DNA of 64,000 nucleotides from Agrocybe praecox (taxonomy: Eukaryota; Basidiomycota; Agaricomycetes; Agaricales; Agrocybaceae), in contig OZ024845.1 of assembly GCA_964017145.1 (NCBI GenBank), positions 496,001 through 560,000 on the forward strand, read 5' to 3'. Every line of letters begins with the position of its first letter. Position 1 is the first letter of the stretch. Under the pieces are notes generated by a model. That model saw only the letters and a list, made by a program, of their open reading frames with translations, was not told the origin of the DNA and made no database searches. The translations under genes and the position numbers were made by a program. Positions 33,436-43,566 of this stretch are shown here, one piece after another.

Positions 33436-34210
33436 GTTGTAGTTCATCAGTTAAAATGAGACGATACTTCTGATCTAAATGCTGGGATATTGAACAGGAT
33501 TTCGTTTTTTCATTATCGTGCGTGTGAACCGACCCCAGATAACTACCTAAAATTATGTCGTATACAACAGTATCCTTCCCTAACATTCACACTGTTTATA
33601 TGATGCCTTGTTTAACTGTAGATCAAGGATACTGCTGATTCTCACTGTTTACACCGACCTGATTTGCTGTACCCTACATTAGAGAACTCGCCCTCTTTTT
33701 ACCATCACTATGGCAGCCTCTAGCAGCGCCTTACCCACTACCCAAGTCTCCCATCCTACTTTGGAAATACACCCAAATCATCGCAGTGAAGATACCTCTG
33801 AAATCATACCCTCGCCAACAACCACACACTGCGAAAGCGATGAAGAAATAGAGCCTGGCTCCGACCATGACCGTCTCATGGCATCTGCCCTAGAGTGCCC
33901 AGACATCACACCCGAGAATGACCAACTAGTCCCTGTCTCCGTTAAAACATTGGAGTGGTGGGGACGTAATAAAAGGCTGTGTGAATGCACAAATAGACGT
34001 GGACGAGACATCTACGTATACGTATACGGTGACCACACGGTAAGAGTTTTTTTATCTGTTAGCCATTGCAGTTTAACGTTGTATCTTAGAGAGGAAAGCA
34101 CCTACCGGAACCTGTTGACTTACGCATATACGACAATACACTTCAGTACAACAAATGTACAGAAGTCTGGCCAGATTTAAACTATGAGAAGGTTCCCATC
34201 TGCCTTTGGA

Positions 34211-34562
34211 TGTCAGGGTTTCCCCTATTTTCACTTATTTTTCTATATTTATTTCGCATTTTTCCCTTTTGTAGATGTGTAGATATCTTATCTGTTTCAT
34301 ATCTTTGATTATCTCTTGATTATCTCTTGATTATCATTTGATTAGATACTTATCACTTTAATTTCCCATGAGCATAGCCTCATCCATTCTACATTATTCC
34401 ACATCATTCTTTTACTTTCTTTATGATGTCATGGAGGAATATTCTAGAATAGCTGTAGGGTATATATACTGGACATGTATGTAGCTGTAGCCCCAGCTTC
34501 AATCTCTTAGGATATCCACTATCATTGGTGTGATCTCTTAGAACCATTGAGTCTCTCTCTCT

Positions 34563-34602
<40 letters not shown>

Positions 34603-34653
34603 CTTTGTCTTTGTTGGTGGCCTTGTCACACTGATTTTAGTGTTGCCCTGACA
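34211..34653 (+). repeat. 5' LTR of element A
   Basis: 443 bp, with 8-bp inverted ends TGTCAGGG/CCCTGACA and a long (TC)n tract near 34555-34600. Holds a TATA box and the predicted transcript start. Confidence 0.95.
34461..34505 (+). promoter_or_regulatory. TATA box and predicted transcript start of element A
   Basis: TATATATAC begins at 34461. AGCTTCAATCT begins 34 bp downstream at 34495, a normal distance for a Pol II start. The reverse complement of these 11 bases, AGATTGAAGCT, lies just past the LTR at 34656. Confidence 0.6.
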
Positions 34654-34655
34654 GA

Positions 34656-34666
34656 AGATTGAAGCT
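34656..34666 (+). other. Putative self-priming primer-binding site of element A
   Basis: AGATTGAAGCT, two bases after the 5' LTR, is perfectly complementary to the predicted first 11 bases of the transcript (34495-34505). There is no TGG at the LTR border as expected for tRNA priming. This is the arrangement of the Tf1 self-priming family. The start site itself is inferred. Confidence 0.65.
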
Positions 34667-35127
34667 ATCTCAGACAACTCCACCAATCTATTCATCTCTC
34701 TTTCTACCATTTTACCCTCACATCCTCTCACCACATACATCATTTTCTTCATCACCACCAACCCTTCAACCTCTAATATCTCCCAATCTTCTATATCATT
34801 TCTCCCTCCCTAATTTCAACATCTCCTCAAGACACCTCTCTTTCTACTGGGTTTCTCACTCTCTGTTGTGTGTTGTGTGTGAACTTGTAGATAGGGATAC
34901 CAACTGTTGGGGCAGATTCAGGCCAACTGTCTCTGTCTTTGGTGGTCTAGGAGAATACCAGGTAGTCAACCCTGTGATCCTAGGTTTAGACCCACTGTGT
35001 TTGGGGTGACAACTGGGTATCCATTACATAGCCTTTTTTTAGTTACTTAGCATAGTCTCAAGGGCACTTTTTGTAGATAGCTTCTCCCACACACACACCA
35101 GAGAGCCTCTACTTTATCTGCACCAAG

Positions 35128-36189
35128 ATGGACACTACCACTACCACTACTCTTCCCTCTGTGGAGGAGCTCCTTCAACAAATCTTTCTCCTTACTCAGG
35201 AGGTGACTCTCTTAAGGCAGCAGCAGCAACAGTCAGTCACACCTCCAACCACTCAATCACCATTCTCCTCTGCTGCTAAAGAAGTCCATCCTTCCCCTGC
35301 TAGTCATGGTCCTTTTACCTTTGGTTCACAGTCTGGAATCAAGGTTTCCCCTCCTGAGCCATATGATGGTTCTATGTCAAAAGCAGAAACCTTCCTCAGT
35401 CAACTCAAATTATATTTCTATGGGAAAGGGATTACAGATGACCTTCAAAAAGTTGTTTGTGCCCTGTCCTATATGAAGGAAGGTACTGCTGGGAAATGGG
35501 CACTGGACAAAACCAAAATTCTAGATGGAGACTATTCCAAGGAAGGCCTTTGGATTGACTTTATCTATGAATTCAGGGAAGTATTTGGAGATCCAGACCC
35601 TGCTAGCACAGCCAGACACAAAATGAATCTTCTGAAGCAGGGAAGTCAAACTGCTGATGAATATGTGGCTAGCTTTAGGGAATTGGTCTCTGATACTGGG
35701 TACAATGATGCTGCTTTGGTTGAGAAGTTTCAGACTGGGTTAAACAGATCACTCAGGGAAAAGGTCTACAATGTCCCTGATATGCCCAAGACTCTGAATG
35801 GCTGGATCTCCTGGGCTACCAAGCTGGACAGGCAGTGGAGACAGATGGAAGCCTTTAATAAGTCTACATCTACCACCTCTTCTCCCTTCTCAAAGGCTCC
35901 TAAACCTCAGCCTAAGCCAGCAGCCCCCAGTCCTTCTCCCTTTACAAACAGTCAGAGAGGTTTTGTTGCTCAGGCAAAGCAACCAGATGTGGTCCCCATG
36001 GAAGTAGATTCAGGATGGAAGTCAGTTAGGCCCCTTATCTGCTTTAAATGCAGAAAACCTGGTCACAAGGCAGAGCACTGTAGATCTACAGTGAACATCA
36101 ATGCCATGAACCATGAGCTGAAGGACTTTTATGGGAAACTGATCAAGGAAGAACAAGGAAACAAGAATGAATCAGAAAAGGGTTTTTAA
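35128..36189 (+). CDS. gag: Gag polyprotein of element A
   Basis: 353 residues, starting MDTTTTTTLPSVEELLQQIF. It contains the retrotransposon gag core (YFYGKGITDDLQKVVCALSY, KEGLWIDFIYEFREVFGDPD) and, near the C-terminus, a CCHC zinc knuckle CFKCRKPGHKAEHC. The last codons are AAG GGT TTT followed by TAA. The protein forms the cytoplasmic particle that packages the element RNA. It is intact. Confidence 0.93.
   Translation: MDTTTTTTLPSVEELLQQIFLLTQEVTLLRQQQQQSVTPPTTQSPFSSAAKEVHPSPASHGPFTFGSQSGIKVSPPEPYDGSMSKAETFLSQLKLYFYGKGITDDLQKVVCALSYMKEGTAGKWALDKTKILDGDYSKEGLWIDFIYEFREVFGDPDPASTARHKMNLLKQGSQTADEYVASFRELVSDTGYNDAALVEKFQTGLNRSLREKVYNVPDMPKTLNGWISWATKLDRQWRQMEAFNKSTSTTSSPFSKAPKPQPKPAAPSPSPFTNSQRGFVAQAKQPDVVPMEVDSGWKSVRPLICFKCRKPGHKAEHCRSTVNINAMNHELKDFYGKLIKEEQGNKNESEKGF
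36180..36186 (+). promoter_or_regulatory. Putative -1 ribosomal frameshift site, G GGT TTT
   Basis: The heptamer GGGTTTT fits X XXY YYZ in the gag frame and sits directly before the gag TAA. A one-base backward slip enters the pol frame, which is open from here onward (TTA AAG GCT CCA TTG). Element B has the same heptamer in the same place. Confidence 0.7.
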
Positions 36190-38180
36190 AGGCTCCATTG
36201 GTGAAGGACATGTCCCAATGGAATAGATTTAATGTATTAGAAGATGAAAGTAATAAAGCCAACCTCTTCTCTTCAAATTCTGATACAGAAATCATGCCCT
36301 CTGATTCACCCTGTTCCTCCCCCCCTGAAAGAATCTACATTCTGAACCACAAGCCTAAGACCTCTACCCATCTGTCAGTTACACTAAAGACAATGGATAC
36401 AGGAAAAAGGCTTTTTGTAAATGCTTTGCTTGACTCTGGTGCCACTGATCTTTTTCTGGATACTGGTTTTGTGAAATATCATAATCTAAACACAAGAAAA
36501 CTTCCTAGAGCCATTCCTGTCTACAATGTAGATGGAACCCTCAACAAGAGTGGCTCTATTCATGAAGAAGTTGACTTGATTATGATCTACAAAAACCATA
36601 CAGAAAAGGCCACCTTTGCTATATGTGACTTAGGAGATAAAACTGCTATTATTGGACACACCTGGCTTTATCTACACAATCCTAATGTTGACTGGCAGAA
36701 AGGGGATGTCCAATTCCTCAGATGTCCACCTGATTGTCATATGGAAGTTGTTAGAGCCAGGAGGAAGAGGCAGAGAATAGCTGCAGTGCAAAAAAGACAG
36801 CTTTCTCAGTTTGATGATGAAGGTGTAGATCTTGTAGATCAGTCACCTGACTCTGACTCTGAGATTGAGCCTGAGGATAGGATTTTTATTTCTTGTCTAC
36901 ATCCTCAATGGCAGTCTATTAATGCTACTTCCACTGTGTCCCAAAAGCTGGCAGAAGAATCTCACCAGAAAGCTGATTCTCCAAAGAAATCCTTTGAAGA
37001 AGCTGTCCCCAAGCACTATCATCAATTCAAAGGGGTATTCTCAAAGGAATCTTTTGACAGGCTACCAGATAGAAAGCCTTGGGATCATGCTATTGAGCTG
37101 AAGCCTAGTTCTGAGCCATATAGATCAAAGATATATCCTCTTTCACCTAAGGAGCAGAAAGAGCTTGATGCCTTTCTAAAGGAAAATCTGAAATCTGGCA
37201 GAATTAGACCTTCTAAGTCACCTATGGCATCCCCTGTTTTCTTTGTCAAGAAGAAGGATGGCTCTCTTAGACTAGTACAGGACTATAGAAAGCTAAATGA
37301 AATGACTATCAAAAACTCCTACCCTCTACCTCTCATTTCTGACATTATCACCAAACTCAGTAAAGCTAAATACTTCACCAAGCTGGATGTCAGATGGGGA
37401 TTTAACAATGTCAGAGTTAAGGAAGGAGATGAATGGAAGGCAGCCTTTAGAACTAATAGAGGGTTGTTTGAACCATTGGTCATGTTCTTTGGCTTAACCA
37501 ATAGTCCTGCAACCTTTCAAACTATGATGAATGACATCTTCATAGAGCTTATTGATGGCAATGTTGTCATTGTCTACATGGATGACATATTGGTTTTCAC
37601 TGAGACTCTTGAACATCATAGGGAAGTAGTCAAGAAGGTTCTGCAAATCCTAGAAGAGAACAAACTCTACCTCAAAGCAGAAAAATGTGAATTTGAAAAG
37701 GAAAAGATTGAATATCTTGGACTTATCATTTCACAAGGCAAGATTGAAATGGATCCTGTCAAGGTAGAGGGAGTCTCTAAATGGCCTGAACCTGAAAATG
37801 TCAAGGATGTTCAATCATTCTTGGGATTTGTCAACTTCTACAGAAGGTTCATAGAGGATATTGCAGACATTGCCAAGCCACTTCATGAATTGACAAAGAA
37901 AGGAACAGTCTGGAGATGGGGACTTAGACATCAGGAAGCCTTTGATCAGTTAAAGCTTAAAGTCACATCCTCCCCTGTTTTGGTTTTCCCTGATGATAAT
38001 AAGCCCTATAAAGTTGAAGCAGATAGCTCAGATTATGCTACTGGGGCTGTTTTATCTCAGGAAGGATCAGATGGGAAATGGCATCCTGTTTCTTTTATGT
38101 CTAAGAGCCTCTCTGAAGTAGAAAGAAATTATGAGATTCATGACAAGGAAATGCTGGCTATTATCAGGGCACTAGATTAA
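36189..38180 (+). CDS. pol: Pol of element A, 5' part: protease, reverse transcriptase, start of RNase H; ends at a nonsense codon
   Basis: Protease motif ALLDSGATDLFLDTG; reverse transcriptase with KLDVRWGFNNVRVKEGDEWK and the catalytic VIVYMDDILVF; RNase H starts with KPYKVEADSSDYATGAVLSQ. The frame ends at TAA (38178-38180) in RALD*WRHY, where element B has Glu in the matching SLQEWRHY. The frame is open again beyond it, up to the insertion of element B at 38210. Synthesis probably depends on the frameshift site at 36180. The nonsense codon would make this copy non-autonomous. Confidence 0.92.
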   Translation, partial: KAPLVKDMSQWNRFNVLEDESNKANLFSSNSDTEIMPSDSPCSSPPERIYILNHKPKTSTHLSVTLKTMDTGKRLFVNALLDSGATDLFLDTGFVKYHNLNTRKLPRAIPVYNVDGTLNKSGSIHEEVDLIMIYKNHTEKATFAICDLGDKTAIIGHTWLYLHNPNVDWQKGDVQFLRCPPDCHMEVVRARRKRQRIAAVQKRQLSQFDDEGVDLVDQSPDSDSEIEPEDRIFISCLHPQWQSINATSTVSQKLAEESHQKADSPKKSFEEAVPKHYHQFKGVFSKESFDRLPDRKPWDHAIELKPSSEPYRSKIYPLSPKEQKELDAFLKENLKSGRIRPSKSPMASPVFFVKKKDGSLRLVQDYRKLNEMTIKNSYPLPLISDIITKLSKAKYFTKLDVRWGFNNVRVKEGDEWKAAFRTNRGLFEPLVMFFGLTNSPATFQTMMNDIFIELIDGNVVIVYMDDILVFTETLEHHREVVKKVLQILEENKLYLKAEKCEFEKEKIEYLGLIISQGKIEMDPVKVEGVSKWPEPENVKDVQSFLGFVNFYRRFIEDIADIAKPLHELTKKGTVWRWGLRHQEAFDQLKLKVTSSPVLVFPDDNKPYKVEADSSDYATGAVLSQEGSDGKWHPVSFMSKSLSEVERNYEIHDKEMLAIIRALD

Positions 38181-38209
38181 TGGAGACATTATCTTGAAGG
38201 GACTCAACA

Positions 38210-38590
38210 TGTTACGACACAAGCCGTTTCGTAAGTGTATAACTCCCAGAGTTTACACCGAAGAAGGCTATAGTCGTAGGTTCTTAGTTCTTCGTTCGAG
38301 TTTCGAGTAGTGAAACTGTAGTATTCTCAAGAACTAGTTAAAGAACAATAGAGTGTCGTACTACGTATTTATAATAAAGAGACATGCGTAAAGAGCACCT
38401 TAAAGGTGCGGTAATCGTTCGGAGAGAAATGAGGAAAACGTTCGTAAGAAGTGAAGAAAGGGCATTGCGACAATGTGGCGATCGATCGATAAGGGACACA
38501 CTGAGAAAGTGTGGTATTCGTTCAGTTAAAGCAAGGCGGTGAAACAGTAAAGAAATGAAAAAGAGTCGGCCAGCGTATGTGTTCGTAACA
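38210..38590 (-). repeat. 3' LTR of element B
   Basis: 381 bp, no difference from the other LTR seen by eye. On the minus strand GAACGGGGGTAA just before it is the likely polypurine tract. Confidence 0.95.
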
Positions 38591-38625
38591 TTACCCCCGT
38601 TCTAGATCGAAGATCCCAGATTCGA

Positions 38626-39582
38626 TTAGAGTTGTTGGTAGTCGTAGGGACAGTCTCGTTTGAGATGTCCTGTTCGTCGGCAATTGTAGCAAGTGGGAGT
38701 AGCTCTTCTGGGTCGGGGTCGGAGGGTGTATGGGTGGGGTAACCCTCGGAGTTGTCTGGGGCCGTTCGGTGGTACAATAGTTTGTCTTGGTTCAGAGGGT
38801 CGTCGATTTTGTTGTCGTCGTGGTAGATAAGGGGGTGGTAATTCGTTGTTGATTCTAGGAGCTGGTTCAGTACGGGTTTCGTTGCTATGTGTTCCCGATG
38901 CGTCGGTGCCAACGTGGCTAGGGAATAGAGTATGGAGGAATTGTCGATGATTCAATGGGGGGCGGGTGGACGTTTCTGGGAGTTCCGACAGTCGTTGGAA
39001 GGTTCTGATGTTAAGGACGGAAGGGTTCGGTTCTGGTTGTTCTTCAGTTTTGGCACGTGGTCGATCGGGTTCTTCGTTGTGTTGGTCGACGACGATAAAG
39101 GGAATAGAAGGGGTTCGGCTGGGGTTTGGATCGGGGGTTTCTTCGTTGTTGACGTTCTTCGGAGGGGTTTGTACGTAAATGTCGTCGTCGTCGTCTGGGG
39201 TGGGTTCTCTGGTGTCTGGGAAGGAGATAGGGTTCGTCGAATGTCCAGGTGGGTATGGGGAGGGTACGTTCCCTCGGATGGGTCGATGTTCGTTGGCGTA
39301 ATAGGTTCTTCGTTGTTCCCAGAAATTCTGGGTGTGGTTGCCCAAGCCTTCCCAACAAAGGGCGTCGAGGCGTAGGGCTGCCAGTCGTCGGAGTTCGTTC
39401 AAATGTTTCGTCTGTTGATGGATTTCGTTTTCGATGTCGAGGAGAGTGATGAGAGAGTCATTGTATCGGTTGAGAGGGGCAACCAGGTCAAAGAGGGCTT
39501 GTCGGTCGAGGAAGCTTTGGGAAGAGTGGTGAAATTCGGTGTAGCCGATGACGAAGTTGTTCTGAGCGTTCTGTTGGGCCAT
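38626..39582 (-). CDS. Third frame of element B: Pro-rich protein with a C-terminal CCHC zinc knuckle
   Basis: 318 codons in the position where retroviruses have env, starting MAQQNAQNNFVIGYTEFHHS. The N-terminal 120 residues are helical (heptad-like NEIHQQTKHLNELRRLAALR). A long Pro/Thr/Arg-rich linker follows, and the C-terminus ends in CYNCRRTGHLKRDCPYDYQQ, a typical nucleocapsid knuckle. There is no signal peptide or membrane segment, so it is not an envelope. It may be a second nucleic-acid-binding structural protein. Confidence 0.75.
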   Translation of the reverse strand: MAQQNAQNNFVIGYTEFHHSSQSFLDRQALFDLVAPLNRYNDSLITLLDIENEIHQQTKHLNELRRLAALRLDALCWEGLGNHTQNFWEQRRTYYANEHRPIRGNVPSPYPPGHSTNPISFPDTREPTPDDDDDIYVQTPPKNVNNEETPDPNPSRTPSIPFIVVDQHNEEPDRPRAKTEEQPEPNPSVLNIRTFQRLSELPETSTRPPLNHRQFLHTLFPSHVGTDASGTHSNETRTEPAPRINNELPPPYLPRRQQNRRPSEPRQTIVPPNGPRQLRGLPHPYTLRPRPRRATPTCYNCRRTGHLKRDCPYDYQQL

Positions 39583-39602
39583 GGCGAGATTGAGAGGATG
39601 AT

Positions 39603-39932
39603 TTAGTAATAGCTTGAATATCGTTGGTAGTGGATTCGGTTCTGGGTTGTTAAGACGGGAATCATCCTGCTTATATGTTCTTCTTTGAGTGGTTCAAGTC
39701 TGGGTGTAAACTTCTTGAATGGGATTCTTCTGTTCTTGCGTTTGCATGGAGGTGGTGGAGGAAACTCTTTGTCGAACGTCAGGCTGACTTGCCTAGCTTT
39801 AGACGTGCGGTGAAATGTCTGTGTCTGAACGATCCAATCCGAGAGAAGAGTTGAAGGTTTGAATGAAAAAGGGTCGTTTTCCAGCCGTTCGTGAAACAGT
39901 GATAGATTTTCGAGGTTCAATTCGGCGTGCAT
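39603..39932 (-). CDS. Small accessory frame of element B
   Basis: 109 codons, MHAELNLENLSLFHERLEND, beginning 37 bp after the pol stop. Pro/Lys/Arg-rich (FPPPPPCKRKNRRIPFKKF). There is no known domain. It could be a separate protein or the first exon of the next frame. Confidence 0.45.
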   Translation of the reverse strand: MHAELNLENLSLFHERLENDPFSFKPSTLLSDWIVQTQTFHRTSKARQVSLTFDKEFPPPPPCKRKNRRIPFKKFTPRLEPLKEEHISRMIPVLTTQNRIHYQRYSSYY

Positions 39933-39969
39933 GGTGGGTGCGTTGTGGTGGTTTGAAAAAGACGTTCGT

Positions 39970-42900
39970 TCAGCGAGTGATTGGAAGTCCGTTTCTTTTT
40001 TGGTATTCGTTTAAAATCTTTCGTCCGGTTGATCCGAACATTTCTTGGGGTTCCCATGAGTTGCCGCTGACGGAGTAGCCGGCCCATTTGACGAGGTATT
40101 TGTACTTTTGGGGTTTTCCCTTTTGGGGTCGTCCTTGTTTTCGGTGTGATTTGATTGATTCGATTTCGTAGTGTTCTTCTTCGTTAATGATTTCTGGGGG
40201 TGGTTCCGGGAAGTTGGGTCCATAGGTTTCGTTTTCGGTGTAGGGCATGAGTAGGGAGGCGTGGAATACGTCGTGAATCCTCCAGTTCTTCGGCAGTTCG
40301 AGTTTGAATGACAGGGGTCCTTTAATTTCCGTGATTTTAAAGGGACCTTCTCTTTTTGGCGAGAGCTTTTTGTTGGTTCGTGTTTTCAGGTTTCTGGAAT
40401 CGAGCCAGACCTTCTGTCCGAGTTTGAAGGTGACTGGTTTTCCTTTTCTTCTGGCAAGCATTCGTGCTCGTGCTAGTTCGTGTGCTGCGTGGGCTTCTTC
40501 TCGATCTTTCGTGAGATTCTTCATTCTTTCTTCCACGGAGGGAAACTTCGTGTTTTCGAAGGTTGTTGGGATGGCTAGGGGTTCGATTCCTAGCATCAAG
40601 GCGAATGGTGATTTCTGTCTGTCGGAGTGCCTTCTGTCGTTGTGTGTGAATTCAAGCGTGGGGAGGGCGTCTTTCCACGTTTCGGGGTTCGCAGAACAGA
40701 ATATCGCGATGTACGCTTCAATTTCTTGGTTGAATCTTTCGGTAGTTCCGTCGGCCTGTGGATGGTAGGCGGTAGTTAGTTTCGATTCGATTCCTAGTTG
40801 TTTTAGGAGTTCTCTGAACGCTTTAGCGGCGAATTGTGGTCCTCTGTCGGAGATCATAGAGTTTGGCAATCCAAATCGTTTGTAGAGATGTTCGATTAGG
40901 AGTTTTCCAGCTCCTTCTTCTGTCAGGGTTTTCGAGCAGGGGATGAAAATTGCCCCTTTTGTAAGTCCGTGGTCCACCACGGATAAAATGGAGTCGTATC
41001 CGTCGATTTCGGGTAGGTCGGTGATCATGTCCATGGAGCAGTTGGCGAAGGGTCTGTTCGATATCGCGCCTTTGATGGGTTGGAAGGCGGGTTTCGTCGG
41101 GTTTCTGTTGATCTTGAATTGTTGACAGGGTCCGCATCCTTTCACGTAGTGTTTTACGAACATACGCATGCCGGGCCACCAATAATGTTTTCTGATAGCG
41201 TTAAAGGTTTCTATTTCTCCGGGGTGTCCGGCGGTCATCGTATCGTGGTAACTTTTCACGATAGTTCTCCTGAGTTCTGCGTCATTGGGGATATAGTTTT
41301 TCCCTTGGTAGAAGAGTATGTTTTTTCCCTGAAAGTCTTCTACTGTCCAATCGGCGAGTTTGTCATGGAGTTCGGTCGGTCCGTTTTCTAGTAAAAGCTT
41401 GATCGCGTTTGCGGCGTCGAGGTCGAGTTTGTCTGAGTTCGCAATCTTCTCTTGGAGTTCGGTGTCGATTAAATTGACGAATAAGTCTTCTGAGAGAAGG
41501 ATTTTGTTCTCGTTGTCGTGGTCTTCTTCGGGACACAAGTCCGGTCTTCTGGATAATGCGTCGGATTGTACCATCTTCGTTCCTGGGGTGTGTACGAGTT
41601 TGATATTGAATTCGGAGAGGTACAGGGACCAGCGTGCCTGCCTTCTATTCAATTTTTGGGCGCTTCTGAAATACGTCAGGTTCTTGTGGTCGGATAGAAC
41701 GGTGGTTTCGAAGAGGGATCCCTGGATATAATGTCTCCATTCTTGTAGAGATCGGATGATCGCTAGTAGTTCTCTGTCGTAGATTTCGTAATTTCTTTCG
41801 GGTTCGTTAAAGGTTTTTGATATGAAGGCGCAAGGATGGCGGTTTCCATTGCTATCTAGTTGGGTGAGTACTGCCCCCGACGCGTATTTTGAGGCGTCTG
41901 ATTCGATTTGGAAGGGTTTCGTGGTGTCGGGCATCATCAACACGGGTTCTTCGGTGAATTTCTGTTTGAGGGAATCGAATGCTTTCTGAGCGTTATCGTT
42001 CCAAAGGAAGGATTTTCCTTTTTGAAGAAGTTCATTCAGGGGCTTGGCGAGGTCTGAGTATCTTCGAATAAACTTTCTGTAAAAGTTTCCGAATCCTAGG
42101 AAGGATCGTACTTGTTTCACAGTTTTTGGGGTTGGCCATTCGCTGATTCCCTTTAGCTTTGTCGGATCCATAGAGATTTTTCCTTCTTCGATGATCATTC
42201 CTAGATAATCAATCTTGGTTTTCTCGAATTCGCATTTTTCGGGTTTAAGAAAAAGGTCGTTTTCTTGAAGGCGTTGAAGTACTTTCCGAGTAGTTTCGTC
42301 AAGTTTCTTTTTGTCTTTTGCGAAAATGAGGATGTCGTCCATATAGACTATGATTAGTCCTTCGGAGATCAGATCCTTGAAAATATGGTCCATCATTGCT
42401 TGGAAAGTAGCCGGTGAGTTGCACATTCCGAAAAACATAACGGTGGGTTCGAATAATCCTCGATTAGTTTTGAAAGCAGCTTTCCATTCGTCTCCTTTTT
42501 TGATTCGGATATTATTATACCCCCATCGGACGTCCATCTTGGTGAAGAATTTGGCTCCTTTGAGTTTGTCTAGCAGTTCGGAAATAAGGGGTAAAGGGTA
42601 TGCGTTCTTGACAGTCCATTCGTTCAGGTATCGATAGTCTTGACAGGGTCTCAACTTTCCGTCTTTCTTTGATACGAAGAAAAATGGTGAGGCCATCGGT
42701 GATTTCGACGGTCGAATGTATCCTTTGGCTAGCTGTTCGTCTAAAAAGGAGTCCAGTTCCTTTGTTTCTTGTGGAGTTAGATTATATGATTTGAATGATT
42801 TAGGTTCAAATCCTTCCTTCATTTCGATTTTATGATCCCAGGGTTTCGAGGTGGGGAAGCGGTTCGAGGCTTCTTCATCGAACACTTTGAGGAATTCGTG

Positions 42901-43566
42901 GAATTGTTTTGGGACGATTTCTTTTGTTGGTTTCTTTATTTTGACTTCTTCGTGCTTCTGTGCAAGGGTTTGGGAAGCGGTGGTCTTCGCTCTGATCCAT
43001 TCGGGTTCGGGGACTTCTCCGTCGATGAATCGGAGAAGGAGGTCGAGGTCGTTTTCTTCCTCTATCCCGGGTTCCTTTCTTGGTTTGATCTTTTTTATGA
43101 AGATTCTTCGAGTTTCTTGGGTTTTGATCCTCCAAGAGACGTGACCGGTTTCCCAGTCAATGATCGGGTTATTTTCTCGGAACCAGGGTAGTCCGAGAAT
43201 AATCTTCTGTTTTCCTAATCCGGTGCAATAGAAGGATTCCCATTTGGTCCTTCCTCCGACGGTCATCAGAATTTTGACGTAATGAGTGATCGTTCCTTTC
43301 TTGTTAAGGGTTCCGTCCACGTTATAGACGTCGAGTGCCTTTTTTAGGGCTATTTTTGGAATTTTTAATTTCCGTCGGTATTCTTCGTCGATGAATTTGC
43401 CGGATGCTCCGGTATCAGCGAGTGCTTCGGTTTTTTCGGCGATTTTTGATGTACTTGTGGTAAAGGAAATTGGCATATATAAAGATTTTTTATCTATGCG
43501 AGCGACAAGTACGTGTGAAATATTAAAGGAGGGAGAGACTGACGCCGGGGCAGATCTCCCTTTCAA
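39970..43566 (-). CDS. pol: Pol polyprotein of element B, complete
   Basis: About 1198 residues without a stop. Protease ALADTGASGKFIDEE; reverse transcriptase KMDVRWGYNNIRIKKGDEWK and IIVYMDDILIFAKD; RNase H FQIESDASKYASGAVLTQLD and TTVLSDHKNLTYF. Integrase has a zinc-binding part (HDTMTAGHPGEIETF to CGPCQQFK), SMDMITDLPEIDGYDSI, SDRGPQFAAKAFR and TTERFNQEIEAY. A C-terminal chromodomain (HYEIESIKSHRK, YLVKWAGYSVSGNSWEPQEM) is present. It probably has no start codon of its own and is made by -1 frameshifting from gag. Confidence 0.95.
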   Translation of the reverse strand: MKGRSAPASVSPSFNISHVLVARIDKKSLYMPISFTTSTSKIAEKTEALADTGASGKFIDEEYRRKLKIPKIALKKALDVYNVDGTLNKKGTITHYVKILMTVGGRTKWESFYCTGLGKQKIILGLPWFRENNPIIDWETGHVSWRIKTQETRRIFIKKIKPRKEPGIEEENDLDLLLRFIDGEVPEPEWIRAKTTASQTLAQKHEEVKIKKPTKEIVPKQFHEFLKVFDEEASNRFPTSKPWDHKIEMKEGFEPKSFKSYNLTPQETKELDSFLDEQLAKGYIRPSKSPMASPFFFVSKKDGKLRPCQDYRYLNEWTVKNAYPLPLISELLDKLKGAKFFTKMDVRWGYNNIRIKKGDEWKAAFKTNRGLFEPTVMFFGMCNSPATFQAMMDHIFKDLISEGLIIVYMDDILIFAKDKKKLDETTRKVLQRLQENDLFLKPEKCEFEKTKIDYLGMIIEEGKISMDPTKLKGISEWPTPKTVKQVRSFLGFGNFYRKFIRRYSDLAKPLNELLQKGKSFLWNDNAQKAFDSLKQKFTEEPVLMMPDTTKPFQIESDASKYASGAVLTQLDSNGNRHPCAFISKTFNEPERNYEIYDRELLAIIRSLQEWRHYIQGSLFETTVLSDHKNLTYFRSAQKLNRRQARWSLYLSEFNIKLVHTPGTKMVQSDALSRRPDLCPEEDHDNENKILLSEDLFVNLIDTELQEKIANSDKLDLDAANAIKLLLENGPTELHDKLADWTVEDFQGKNILFYQGKNYIPNDAELRRTIVKSYHDTMTAGHPGEIETFNAIRKHYWWPGMRMFVKHYVKGCGPCQQFKINRNPTKPAFQPIKGAISNRPFANCSMDMITDLPEIDGYDSILSVVDHGLTKGAIFIPCSKTLTEEGAGKLLIEHLYKRFGLPNSMISDRGPQFAAKAFRELLKQLGIESKLTTAYHPQADGTTERFNQEIEAYIAIFCSANPETWKDALPTLEFTHNDRRHSDRQKSPFALMLGIEPLAIPTTFENTKFPSVEERMKNLTKDREEAHAAHELARARMLARRKGKPVTFKLGQKVWLDSRNLKTRTNKKLSPKREGPFKITEIKGPLSFKLELPKNWRIHDVFHASLLMPYTENETYGPNFPEPPPEIINEEEHYEIESIKSHRKQGRPQKGKPQKYKYLVKWAGYSVSGNSWEPQEMFGSTGRKILNEYQKRNGLPITR

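Noticed and set aside
38932..39375. Plus-strand frames opposite the third frame of element B
   Set aside because: Gly/Val/Trp-rich shadow frames caused by Pro/Arg codons on the other strand.
39970..43566. Possible retrovirus with an envelope gene
   Set aside because: The frame downstream of pol has no signal peptide or transmembrane segment and ends in a zinc knuckle; this is a chromovirus-type retrotransposon.
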